Source: UBA7396 sp964527685 (GTDB taxonomy: Bacteria > Patescibacteriota > Gracilibacteria > BD1-5 > UBA6164). From it: DNA of 64,000 bases. A program made the translations under genes and the position numbers. The notes beneath the pieces are model-generated. The model was not told the DNA's origin, ran no database searches, and saw nothing but the letters and a program-made list of their open reading frames with translations. The stretch lies in assembly GCA_964527685.1 (NCBI GenBank), contig CAZGOC010000001.1:323104-387103 (forward strand), read 5' to 3'. This document shows, piece after piece, positions 53,233 through 63,600 of the stretch (its first letter is position 1; every line of letters begins with the position of its first letter).

Positions 53233-53616
53233 ATGAGTAATGATTTTGAAAATGATGATTTAAAAGAAAAAAATACTAATAAAGAAAATTTTTTTAATGT
53301 TTTAGCATATATTCCTTTTTTAAATATATTTATTTTAGTTACAAAAGGGCATGAAATAAGCAATAATAATAAAAAGTATTTCAATCAATGAATAGCAATA
53401 TTTTTGCTTTATATGGTATGATTTATAATAATTTCTTTTATATCATTTACACTTTCTTTTTTATTTACTATAATATACTTTTTATTAGTAATGTTTTTTG
53501 CAACTAAAGCATACAATGATTTATATGTAGAAGTTTGATTTTTAGAAAATATTATATCTAATTTTCTAAAAACAAAAGAAGATAAAAAAAGTAAAGATGA
53601 TGAAAATCTTCTTTAA
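53233..53616 (+). CDS. Small membrane protein inserted between rpsB and tsf
   Basis: 127 residues: an acidic N terminus (NDFENDDLKEKNTNKENF), about three hydrophobic helices (FNVLAYIPFLNIFILV, IAIFLLYMVGFIIISFISF, FLFTIIYFLLVMFFATKA) and a charged tail. The arrangement with 'YIPFLNI' resembles DUF4870/YtxH-like small membrane proteins, but the match is weak. It lies 38 bp after rpsB and 26 bp before tsf, so it must be co-transcribed with translation genes. Confidence 0.65.
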
Positions 53617-53642
53617 ATTATTTAACACCTAACTAAAAAAAT

Positions 53643-54422
53643 ATGGAAGTTACAGCAGCATTAGTAAAAGAATTAAGAGATAGAACAGGTATTTGAATGA
53701 TGGATTGTAAAAAGGCATTAAATGAAACTAACTGAGATATCGAACTTGCTATTGAAGAATTAAGAAAAAAATGACTAGCAAAAGCAGCAGCTAAAGCAGA
53801 TAGAGAAGCTTTAGAATGAGCTATAAAAGTAGTTGTTGAACAAAATAAAGTATATGTTGTTTCAGTATCTTGTGAAACTGACTTCTTGGCAAATACTCCA
53901 AGATATCAAGATATGTTAAATGATGTTATTTCTTTATTAAAACAAGGGAAAGCAAAAGAAGATGCAAAAGCTATGATAGATAAAGATTATTCTCTTGAAA
54001 TGGGGGAAAATCTACAAGTTAAAGATTTTCTATCTTTAGAATGAGTGTCTGTTTGAGCTTATGTTCATTCAAATAATAAATTAGCATCAGTAGTTTTAGC
54101 TAAAACTCAAGCAGATAGTGAAAAACTAAAACAAGTAGCTATGCATATTACTGCTTCAAATCCTGACTTTTTATCAGTAAATGATATTTCAACAGAAGTA
54201 ATTGAAAAAGAAAAATCAATTCAACTTGAAATAATGAAAAATGATCCAAAAATGGCTTGAAAACCAGATGAAGTATTACTTAAAATTATTGATGGAAAAA
54301 TGGGTAAATTTGCTTCAGAAGTAGCTTTACTTGAACAACAATTTGTAATAAATCCAGATCAAAAAGTAAAAGATTTTATAGGAAATGATACTATTTCATC
54401 ATTTTATAGATTTACAATTTAA
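53643..54422 (+). CDS. tsf: Elongation factor Ts
   Basis: 259 residues. UBA domain (TAALVKELRDRTGIGMMDCKKALNE) and the EF-Tu-binding TDFLANTPRYQ (after CE) motif and dimerisation core (GVSVGAYVHSNNKLASVVLA, MHITASNPDFLS). EF-Ts recycles EF-Tu-GDP. It is followed by a 34-bp perfect palindrome and two tRNA genes, and shares an operon with rpsB. Confidence 0.97.
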
Positions 54423-54455
54423 TATTTAAGAAAGTTTTAAAACTTTCTTAAATAT
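54422..54455. terminator. Perfect 34-bp palindrome between tsf and tRNA-Trp
   Basis: ATATTTAAGAAAGTTTT (54422-54438) is followed directly by its reverse complement (54439-54455). It touches the tsf stop and abuts the tRNA 5' end. No T run follows. It may be a processing site for RNase III/RNase P or a weak terminator. Confidence 0.5.
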
Positions 54456-54530
54456 ACCTCCATAGTTTATCGGTTAGAATTCAGGATTCCAAATCCTGCG
54501 GGCTAGGTTCGACTCCTAGTGGGGGTGCCA
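54456..54530 (+). tRNA. tRNA-Trp(CCA)
   Basis: 75 nt with encoded CCA. Acceptor ACCTCCA/TGGGGGT, anticodon stem CAGGA/TCCTG, loop TTCCAAA, anticodon CCA, T arm CTAGG-TTCGACT-CCTAG, discriminator G. The anticodon reads only UGG, consistent with UGA being taken over by glycine. Confidence 0.95.
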
Positions 54531-54557
54531 TTACATTAAATAAATTAATATATCTAT

Positions 54558-54633
54558 GCTCTCATAGCTCAGTTGGAAGAGCACCAGGTTGCGAACTTGG
54601 TTGTCGTAGGTTCGAGCCCTGCTGAGGGCACCA
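54558..54633 (+). tRNA. tRNA-Arg(GCG)
   Basis: 76 nt with encoded CCA. Acceptor GCTCTCA/TGAGGGC, D arm GCTC/GAGC, anticodon stem CCAGG/CTTGG, loop TTGCGAA, anticodon GCG, T arm GTAGG-TTCGAGC-CCTGC, discriminator A. Most bacteria read CGU/CGC/CGA with an ACG anticodon edited to inosine; GCG needs no editing. Confidence 0.92.
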
Positions 54634-54705
54634 TTTATAAAATCACTTGATATATAAAAAAAATATATATAATTAAGATAATTTTTTATCAAATTTAACA
54701 AAAAT

Positions 54706-56022
54706 ATGGACCTCCAAACCACATTTATTTTTATCTCTCTTTTTTGACTATCTGCTTTTTTTTCAGCATCAGAAATAGCATTAATGAGCCTATCTCCTCA
54801 TAAAATAGATTCATTTATTAAACAAAACAAATTTTGATCAAAAGATTTAAAGTTTATTAAACAAAAAAATGACAAACTTTTAATATCTATTTTAATTTTA
54901 AATAATTTAGTAAATATATATGCAGCTGCTTTTGCAACTCAAATAGCTATAAATATTGCTAAAACATCCTCTTTAGAAGAATCACTAGTAGTTTGAATTT
55001 CAACTTGAATTGTCACATTTTTTATAATTATGTTTGGGGAAATAGTTCCTAAAAGTTATGCAACAAAAAATATTGATAGTATATCTTTATTTGTAGCTAA
55101 ATTTTATAAAATTGTTATAATCATCCTTACTCCTTTATTATTTTTTATAGAAATAATAACAAAAATAACAACTTGAAAAACTAAAGCAATAAATATTACA
55201 GATGAAGAAATTGAAAGTTTTATAGATTTATGAAAAGATAATTGAGTTTTTAATTCAAGTGAACATGAAAAAATAAAAAATATGTTAGAATTTTCTGACA
55301 TAACTGTTGAATCAATTTATACACCTAGAGTGAAAATTGATGCTATTGAAATAGAAACAACTATTTTAAAAGCTCTTGATTTTGTTTTAAAAAATACTCA
55401 TTCAAGAATACCAATTTATCAAGATACTATTGATAATATTGAATATATAGTGAATTTAAGATTTTTAATTGAAGAATTTAAAAAGTGAAATTGAGAATTA
55501 AAATTGAGTGAACTAAAAAACCTAACAAAAGTTATAAAAATACCCTTAAATCATCCTATTGATAAACTTCTTGAAGTTTTTAAAACATCTAAAAATCATC
55601 TAGCAATAGTGCTTGATGAATATGGATGAGTTGCTTGACTTGTAACACTTGAAGATATTGTAGAAGAAGTTTTTTGAGATATACAAGATGAATATGATAA
55701 AGAAAAAAAAGAAATAATTAATATTTGAGAAAATAAATATGAAGTTAGTCCAAGTATAATATTTGAAGATTTGCTTGATGAGTTAAGTTTGTCATTTTAC
55801 AATATATGACTTGATGAAAAAGAATATTATGCTACTACATTAAATTATTTTATAACTGAAGAACTTGAAAGATTTCCAAAAACTTGAGAAGTTTTAGAAA
55901 AAAAACTCATCTGAGAATGATTTGAAGAAGGAAATGTATTTATAATATTTAAAATAAAAGATGTAGTTGACTCTATAATTGACTCAATTGAAGTAGAAAT
56001 AATTAAAAAAGAAATTTTATAA
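54706..56022 (+). CDS. CNNM/CorC-HlyC family membrane protein with CBS domains
   Basis: 438 residues. Signature N terminus of the CNNM domain FFSASEIALMSLS, then about four helices with FGEIVPKSYAT; a CBS pair (ESIYTPRVKIDAIEI ... HSRIPIYQDTIDNIEYIVNL; second repeat KTSKNHLAIVLDEYGGVAGL, then EDIVEEVFGDIQDEYD); and the C-terminal CorC_HlyC transporter-associated domain. Relatives are Mg2+ (and Na+-driven Mg2+) exporters or magnesium-stress proteins (CorC, YfjD, MpfA). Full length. It follows the tRNA pair and precedes trxB by 78 bp. Confidence 0.92.
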
Positions 56023-56100
56023 TTGATATGCTATTTAAAAAATAGAGGTGTATGCATATTATAATAATTTGAAAAATTCATAAAATTTAATTTAAAAAAT

Positions 56101-57009
56101 ATGGAAAAATATGATTTAATAATTATTTGAGCTTGAAGTGCTTGATATCCTGCATGAATGTATGCATCAAGATATAAAATAAAAAACTTAATTATTTGAG
56201 CACAAGCTTGATGAGCTCTAGCTACTTCTCATAAAGTTGAAAACTGGCCTTGAGTTATATCATCAACTGGTAAAGATATAATGGATAATTTTAAAACTCA
56301 TGCTACTACATTTTGAAGTGAAGTGTTGCATGAATTTGTAACTAAATTAGAAAAAGTTGATAATTTATTTTATATAGAAACGAGTTCTAAAAAAGAGTTC
56401 CAAGCTAAATATGTTATAATTGCAACTTGAAACTCTCACAAACATTTGTGAGTTATATGAGAAGAAGAATTTTTATGAAAATGAGTTTCTTATTGTGCTA
56501 CTTGTGATTGAAATTTTTATAAAAATTTAGATGTTGTAGTTGTTTGAGGGGGTAATACCGCATTAACAGAAAGTCTTTATTTAGCTGATATATGTAAAAA
56601 AGTTTATTTAGTTCATAGAAGTAGTACTTTTAGAGCAGAAGATGTTTGGATAGAACAAGCAAAAAAAAGAGAAAATATTGAAATTATCTTAGAAGAAGAA
56701 GTTGAAAAAATATCAGGAGGAATGTTTTTAGAAGAAGTTTTATTAAAATCTTGAAAATTAATAAAAGCAGATGGTATATTTATAGCTATTTGAAGTAATC
56801 CAAATACTCAAATAGTAGATAGTTTTGATTTAAAAAAAGATAAAGATTGATGTTTAGTAGTTGATCAAAGACAAGAAACATCTCTAAAATGACTTTATGC
56901 TGCTTGAGATGTAACAACTAATTCAAACAAATTTAAACAAACTATTATGTCAGCTGCAGAAGGCTGTCTTGCTGCAAACTCTATACATGAAGATTTAATA
57001 AAAGAATAA
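56101..57009 (+). CDS. trxB: Thioredoxin reductase
   Basis: 302 residues. FAD-binding GAGSAG near the N terminus, the redox motif CATCDG, NADPH-binding GGGNTALTESLYLA, and the C-terminal GLYAAGDVTTNSNKFKQTIMS. It transfers electrons from NADPH to thioredoxin, which can supply the Bcp peroxidase. The first helix motif reads AGGALATSHKVENWPG, the usual 'GG.l..t..VENfPG'. Full length, with a terminator directly after. Confidence 0.95.
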
Positions 57010-57042
57010 AAAAATACTTATTTTTAAATAAGTATTTTTTTC
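57009..57042 (+). terminator. Bidirectional terminator after trxB
   Basis: A perfect 15-bp stem AAAAAATACTTATTT / AAATAAGTATTTTTT in A/T context; it also faces the end of the minus-strand secreted protein gene. Confidence 0.8.
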
Positions 57043-57059
57043 TTATACAAATAATAATA

Positions 57060-58016
57060 TTAATATGTACAAGTTATATACCAAAGAGATCTTTGACAAG
57101 TAGGGCCTCATATTCAACACATTGCTGTTGTTTGTGAAGCAAAAGGCAATTTTTTTCATATATTACAAATATTTCATGAACAAAGATTAAAATAATCTGT
57201 ATTTGGGGTTGGAATAGTAAAAGTAGTATTTGACATAGTGCACCTTTCTTTCCATCATCCTGGAGCTAATATATCATTCATAAAAGCAGATCATTCTCAA
57301 TGTATTTCTATCCAATTATTTATTGTTTCTTGTACAAGTCAATTCCAAGCATCTACATTTTCTTGCAATTGAGCTTCTGATAATCAAGTTGTTGAATTTG
57401 GAGATGGAAAAATAGTTTTATACATAGGAGTTGTTTCTCCTCATCCAGAGCTTGATCATCATCATCATCATCAATTACATGTTTCATATACTTTAAATCA
57501 AAGACTTTGACTTTCTGAAGGAGTTTTATTAATTTCCCAAATAGAAGAATTGACATTTTTACACCAAATTTGTTGATTTCATCCATGTAATCATCATCAT
57601 GGAACTCAACATTCAATTCAACCACCTGCTGACCAAATAAGTCGATTTGTAGGTACCCCTTGATTATTAAGTGTAGCATTTCAAACTCTATTTGCAATAT
57701 AATAAGCATTATCTAATAAAACTTTATATTCACAATTCGTTGAAAAAATATTATCTTTTCATGTTATATCAGTCGTTGTACTTGTTCATCATCAATTTAA
57801 ATCATCTATACAAACGATTTTTCATCAAGAGTATTTACAAGCTTTTCAATCTGCTTTTGTTCAATTTAAATTATTATAATAGGCTGATGAGATTATATCA
57901 CCATCTTTTACTTCTTGAGTTAAGTTTGTTATTATATTTCAAGCAGCATATAAAGATCAGACAACTCAAAGTAACATTCAAAAAGTTACAAGTCATATTT
58001 TTTTATATTTATCCAT
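57060..58016 (-). CDS. Secreted glycine- and cysteine-rich surface protein
   Basis: 318 residues. N-terminal helix/signal (GLVTFGMLLGVVGSLYAAGN), then VKDGDIISSAYYNNLNGTKADGK, a pattern frequent in surface proteins of this lineage. It has about 14 cysteines, a low-complexity linker CNGGGGGGSSSGGGETTP in which six successive glycines are all TGA (57456-57473), and a C-terminal LSEAQLQENVDAWNGLVQET helix. No catalytic domain was recognised. Likely a disulfide-stabilised cell-surface or pilus-associated protein. Under the standard code the opposite frames here give long false ORFs. Confidence 0.72.
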
Positions 58017-58104
58017 AATTTTTTAAAATTATATTTATAAAGTATTGAAATTATACTATATAAAAAAGTTAATGCAAATTTTTTTATATAAAATCTAAAA
58101 AAAC

Positions 58105-58132
58105 TTTTACTTTTTTAAAAAATTACTATAAT
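58105..58132 (+). promoter_or_regulatory. Promoter of the DEAD-box helicase transcript
   Basis: TTTTAC or TTTACT (58105-58111) and TATAAT (58127-58132) with a 15-16-bp spacer. The predicted start at about 58140 gives a leader of about 215 bases. Confidence 0.45.
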
Positions 58133-58139
58133 ACAACCT

Positions 58140-58354
58140 ATAACAAAACTTGTTAAGTTTTAATTAGAGTTTTTTAAAAAATTTATTATCATCATACTTT
58201 TAAATTAAAAATAAGTATGTAGGCGACTAAAAGGATAAACTAAACTCAAATTAATATTAACAAACAAATAAGTTAATTTAATTTGAGCTTTTTTTAAAAG
58301 CTTATATGCTTATTTTTTGTTTGTTATAAAATTTTAATTTTTTATCATATTATT
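58140..58354 (+). promoter_or_regulatory. Long structured leader with attenuator-like hairpin
   Basis: No ORF. Stems: AAAACTT/AAGTTTT (58145-58151 with 58155-58161); CATACTT/AAGTATG (58193-58199 with 58213-58219); and a long near-perfect stem CTCAAATTAATATTAAC with GTTAATTTAATTTGAG (58245-58261 with 58272-58287), followed by T7. The last is an intrinsic-terminator shape about 60 bases before the ATG. Helicase genes of this type are often cold-induced with long leaders; that it works so here is inference. The 58017-58104 part holds nothing else recognised. Confidence 0.5.
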
Positions 58355-60103
58355 ATGAATAATTTTGAATCTTTAGGATTATCTAAAGATATACTTAAAG
58401 CAATTGAAGAAAAAGGATATATTACACCATCTCTAATTCAAGCTTGAGTTATACCAATAGCTCTAAATACAAATAAAGATGTTGTTGGACAAGCTCAAAC
58501 TTGATCTGGGAAAACAGCTGCTTTTTGATTACCTATTTTAGATAAAGTAAATATTTCTTTAAATAGAACTCAAGCACTTATTTTAACTCCAACTAGAGAA
58601 CTTGCTATACAAATAGCTCAAGAATTAAAATCTTTTTCAAAATATAAAGAAGTTTCTATATCATTGCTTTATTGAGGACAAAGTATTAGAAATGAAATGT
58701 CTGAACTAAGAAATAATCCAAAAATAATAGTTTGAACTCCTGGAAGAGTAACAGACCATCTTCAAAAATGAAGATTAAAACTTGATGAAATAGAATACTT
58801 TGTTTTAGATGAAGCAGATGAAATGCTAAATGTTTGATTTAGAGAAGAAATAGAAGAAATTTTAAAATTTGCTCCTATAGAAAAAAGAGTATTTTTATTT
58901 TCAGCTACAATGCCTCCATTTATTGCAAATATAGTTAAAAACTATATGAGAGATTATGAAACTATTGCAATAAAAAAAGAAGAATTAACAAATTCAAATA
59001 TTACTCAAATATATTTTGATGCTCCAAGATGATATAAATTTGAAGTTTTGTGCCGTATACTTGATATAACACCTGATTTTTATTGAATAATATTTTGTAG
59101 AACAAAAGCAGAAACAGATGAAATATCAGCAAAATTATCTTCTAAATGATATCTAGCTGAAGCAATTCACTGAGATATTGAACAAAATATGAGAGAAAAA
59201 GTACTTTCAAGATTTAAATCAAGATCAGTTTCTATTTTAGTTGCAACAGATGTAGCAGCAAGATGAATAGATGTACAAGATTTATCACATGTTGTAAATT
59301 TTGACCTACCAGATAATCCAGAAAGCTACACTCATAGAATATGAAGAACTTGAAGAGCTTGAAAAACTTGAACTGCTATATCTATAGTTTCAAATAGTGA
59401 TTCTAGAAAATTATTTTTCATAGAAAGACATATAAAAGCTAAAATCAAAAAAGAAATAATTCCAACTTGAGAAGAAGTAGTTAATTATAAAATAAAATGA
59501 CTAGAAACTGATATTGAAAATATTATTTCATCACAAGAAATTGATTATTTAGATATTGCAAAAAAAATACTTTGAGTACATAATCCAGAAGTTATTGTAT
59601 GAGCAATACTTAAAAAATTTTATAAAGATGATTTTAAAAAAGAATCATATAGAGAATTTTTATCTAAAGACTCAAGAGATTTTAATTCAAGAGATAGATG
59701 AGAAAGAGGTGAGAGAAGTGAAAGAAGTTTTGCTAAAAGAGATGATTGAATGATTAGGGTTTTTGTAGCTAAATGAAAAATGGATAATTTCTCAAATCCT
59801 TGAATGTTATTATCTTTTATTGCAAATGAATCTTGACTTTGAGATTTAGGTGCTTGAAAAGTAGATATTTTAACAAATTTTTCATATGTTGATTTACCAG
59901 AAGATATTTGATCAATAGTTTTAAAAGTATTTAAAGATAAAAATCCAGTAAAACCTTTAGTTGTTCATGCTAAAGAAAAAAAAGATGATGGATGAGGATT
60001 TAATAGATCAAGAAATTTTGATAGAAGAGATGATAGAAGAGACTCTTTTAGATGAAGAAGAGATAATAGAAATTCATCAAGAAGATGAGATTTTAGAAAA
60101 TAA
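58355..60103 (+). CDS. DEAD-box ATP-dependent RNA helicase (CsdA/DbpA-like)
   Basis: 582 residues. Helicase core with Q motif (TPSLIQAGVIP), AQTGSGKTA, PTRELAIQ, GTPGRV, DEAD, SAT, IFCRTKAETD, and HRIGRTGRAG. A DbpA-type RNA-binding domain (IRVFVAKGKMDNFSNPGML) lies at about 465-540, and an Arg/Asp/Gly-rich tail (RSRNFDRRDDRRDSFRGRR) ends it. This is the layout of CsdA/DeaD cold-shock helicases that assist ribosome assembly and mRNA turnover. A long leader with an attenuator-like stem precedes it. Confidence 0.92.
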
Positions 60104-60122
60104 AATATTAGTTTAAATTATT

Positions 60123-60153
60123 AAAAAAATAGAGATTTATTCTCTATTTTTTT
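60123..60153 (+). terminator. Terminator of the helicase gene
   Basis: Stem AAAAAATAGAGA / TCTCTATTTTTT with a 5-base loop and a T run, 20 bases past the stop. Confidence 0.85.
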
Positions 60154-60674
60154 GTAGTTTGAAATACAAAAAATGCTCCATACTTTTATTCCCAATGCAT
60201 TTTAATTTTGGAATTGTATAGAGCTTTATTTTTTAATGTAATACTTATCTTTCCTAAGTTTTTAACAAGGTAAATTTGGGAGCCTTGCTTCACAAAATTA
60301 TATTATATAATTAATATATTATATAATTTGGAAGAATTTTTATTATACTTTTTAATTATTTTTTTGTTTTTGTTTTTTACAAGTTTTTATTTATTTTCGG
60401 TAGTTTTAAATTACCATCAATAAGTATTACAAATATATTAAACCATATATTTTAGTATTTGTCAAATAAAAAACTTTTTTCTTTTCCATTGGGAATTTTT
60501 TTAACTAGAAAGAAGAATATTTTTAGTTTTATTAATCATAAATTTAGTAATTTTCAAGGTATGACAAATCTTAATTTATATTGTTTAGTTTAACTAAATA
60601 ATTAATAACTTGAAAATAAAAAAAAAATTATTATTATGTTAATAATAATATTAATTTAATAATTTTATAAAAAT
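60154..60674 (+). other. 521-base intergenic region with structured RNA candidates
   Basis: No ORF. It holds a hairpin at 60175-60224 (GCTC/GAGC, ATAC/GTAT and TTCC/GGAA helices, then a T-rich tail), and a possible H-type pseudoknot at 60253-60287: CCTAAGTTT (60253-60261) pairs with AAATTTGGG (60272-60280) using two G-U pairs, and the loop CAAGG (60266-60270) pairs with CCTTG (60283-60287). An AT palindrome of about 35 bases lies near 60297-60331. The rest, 60332-60674, shows no clear signal beyond the leader of the pilin-adhesin gene. Confidence 0.35.
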
Positions 60675-63600
60675 ATGTATACAAAAAATAAATGATTTAC
60701 ATTAATAGAATTAATAGTTGTAACTTCTATTCTTTGAATATTAGCAACAATATCTTTTATAGGTTTTTCTTTTTATATGAAAGATGCTAGAGATGCAAAT
60801 AGATTAGCTACAATTCAAAATTTAAATATATGATTACAAATTCATTTATCTAAAACTCGTAAATTACCTATGCCAGATTGAGAAGTATTTTCTTGAACAA
60901 TAAATTGAAAAACATATATATATAAATGAGAAATTTGAAATTTAATAACAAAACAACTAGACTATAACAAAATCCCATTAGACCCATTGTCTGGTCAAAA
61001 ATATATATATGGTGTAAATTCAAAAAGAAAAGAATATCAAATAGCTACTTTAATGGAAAATAGAGAATATGTATATTTATCTCCTATTATAAATCAAACT
61101 TATGCATCTAATGATAATATAGTTTCAAAAGTTGATTGAAATTATAAATGAACAATAAAGTATAAAACCGCTACTTGAGTTTGTATAACTAATATACCTA
61201 GTTTAATTTTTTCAAATAATGAAGATGTAAATTTACTTTCTACTTGAACTCTTTTTATAGCTAATTGAAAAAATAATTTACCATATTCATTTTGAAATAT
61301 TGAATCAAATAATATAGAAACTAATGAATTAATTAAAGATGTTTTAAAAGATCAAGATGCTAATTTAGATTTAGTATGTTGATCTAATGATGATGATTTA
61401 GTAAATAATATAAATAATAATTATTTAAGTAGTTTTTGATGAGATCCAAATTTAGTTGAACTTATAGTAGCTTGACAAGCTCCAATAATAGATAAAAAAA
61501 GATGAAAATGTTGATCTGCAGCAAAAACTTATTTAATAACTGATACAAATTTTAGTTGAAATCTTTGTAGTTTATGAACCTCAAATCCAGCAAGTCCTAT
61601 TTTTCCAACTACTTGAAATCCAACTTCATGGATTTGTGAAATTAGTTGATGACAAAATTCTTCAACTTGTACTGCTTCAATAGGGGGCCTAAATCAAATA
61701 GCTTGAGTTTGTTGATCTGCAGCAAAAACTTATTCTTCAGATAAAACTTCCTTTGAATGAAATTTATGTTTAACATGAACTGCTACCCCAGTAAGTCCTA
61801 CTTTTCCAACTGCTTGAAATAATGTAAGTTGGATTTGTAAGTGAATAAATTGATGAAATGATTCAGGAAATTGTATAGCAAATAGAGAACAAGAAAATTT
61901 ATTATGAGGAGTTTGACCATGGATTAATAATACAAATAATACTGTTAAGTGTAGATATATTGCATATAATTGAATAGAGTGTGATTGGTCTGATTGGATT
62001 ATTTGATGATGATTAACTTATAAAATAGAAATTAATAATTTTGAATGCAACCAAAATTTTTTAAGTATTTTAACTTGAAGTATTGATAGTTCAAATTCTA
62101 GCTGTTTTTTTAATACTAATTGAACAAATAATACAATAAGAATTATAGCAAATGATAATGAATGATGACAATTATATTCACAATCATTAAGTATTAAATT
62201 ACCAGAAATTACATCAACTTATTTTTCTTCTATAGAGGGGTGATTTAGTTTTAATTTTAATTGATGACCTTGAATAATTTGAAATTATTTATTAGCTTCT
62301 AACAATTATGATTGTTATGAACAATTTACATGAAAAACTTGAAATATGGATTATAATAATAGTTATTGTTGACCATATATAAATTTTTGAACTTGAAATT
62401 TGATTTATTTAACTTTTACTTGAGGCTTAGTATCAAATACTATTGATGTTAATGCTTGAGATTTACCAAAAGTAAATTTATTATATCCTCAAAATGAAGA
62501 ATTGCAAATACCTACAAATTTAACTATTTCATGGAGTGAAAATACTATATTTGATGGTTATCAAATATCAATTTGAACTGATACTTGAGCAATAAATCTT
62601 TTATCAGATTATGATGTAACATCAACTTGAAATATTAATATTTCAAGTTTAGTATGAATTTTACAACAAAATACTAAATATTATTGGAAAGTAAGATGAG
62701 TAGTTTCTTGACTTTATTCTTGATGGAGTGATATATCAAATTTTACAACAAAATCACTTACATTAAATTATCCTACTAATAATTCAACAGCAGTAGAATT
62801 AGATCCAATTTTTAATTGGGACTGAGTAGCATCTACATATCATATAACATTATGAACAGACACAACAGCAGAAAATATAATATGAATATGAGCTTGTACA
62901 ATTACTTGAAGTTGATGAAAGTTAAGTGATAATTGTTGAAAATATCTAAATTGAAATACTAAATATTATTGGAAGATAAGTGCTGATGGAGGAGTCACAT
63001 GGAGTAGTATTTGGAGTTTTACTACTAAATGAATGTTAAATTATCCTACTAATAATTCAACAGCAGTAGAATTAGATCCAATTTTTAATTNNNNNNNNNN
63101 NNNNNNNNNNNNNNNNNNNNNNNNNNNNNNNNNNNNNNNNNNNNNNNNNNNNNNNNNNNNNNNNNNNNNNNNNNNNNNNNNNNNNNNNNNGAAGATAAGT
63201 GCTGATGGAGGAGTCACATGGAGTAGTATTTGGAGTTTTACTACTTCAGAGATGAAAGCTAATTTATCAACCCCTTTAAATACAGCTACTTGAATTTCAT
63301 ATAAAACAATACTATCTTGGGAGAATATAACTTGAGCTGATACTTATGAAATATGATTTTGAACAGATTCTCAAGCAACAAATATATCACCAAATAGTTA
63401 TTCTTTTACTAAAACATATAATAATTTAGATTTATCTTATGAATACCAAAATTTAAATGTAAATACTAAATATTATTGGAAAGTAAGAGCTTGTTTTAGT
63501 TGATCTTGTTGAGCTTGGAGTGATATTTGGAGTTTTACAACAAAAACTACTACTCAAGCAAGAACAGCTGTTTTAATTTCATCAATTTCTTGAGAAACTG

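Noticed and set aside
57353..57709. 118-codon minus-strand frame with a run of Asp
   Set aside because: It is the GAT frame of the six-TGA stretch; the TGA-as-Gly frame gives a signal peptide and a coherent Cys-rich protein.
60297..60331. AT-rich palindrome as a replication origin unwinding element
   Set aside because: No dnaA, DnaA-box cluster or parAB nearby; AT palindromes are expected at this base composition.
62763..63245. CRISPR array
   Set aside because: The repeats are 273-bp coding units of one protein, with no short regular repeat-spacer pattern. No cas gene was seen.
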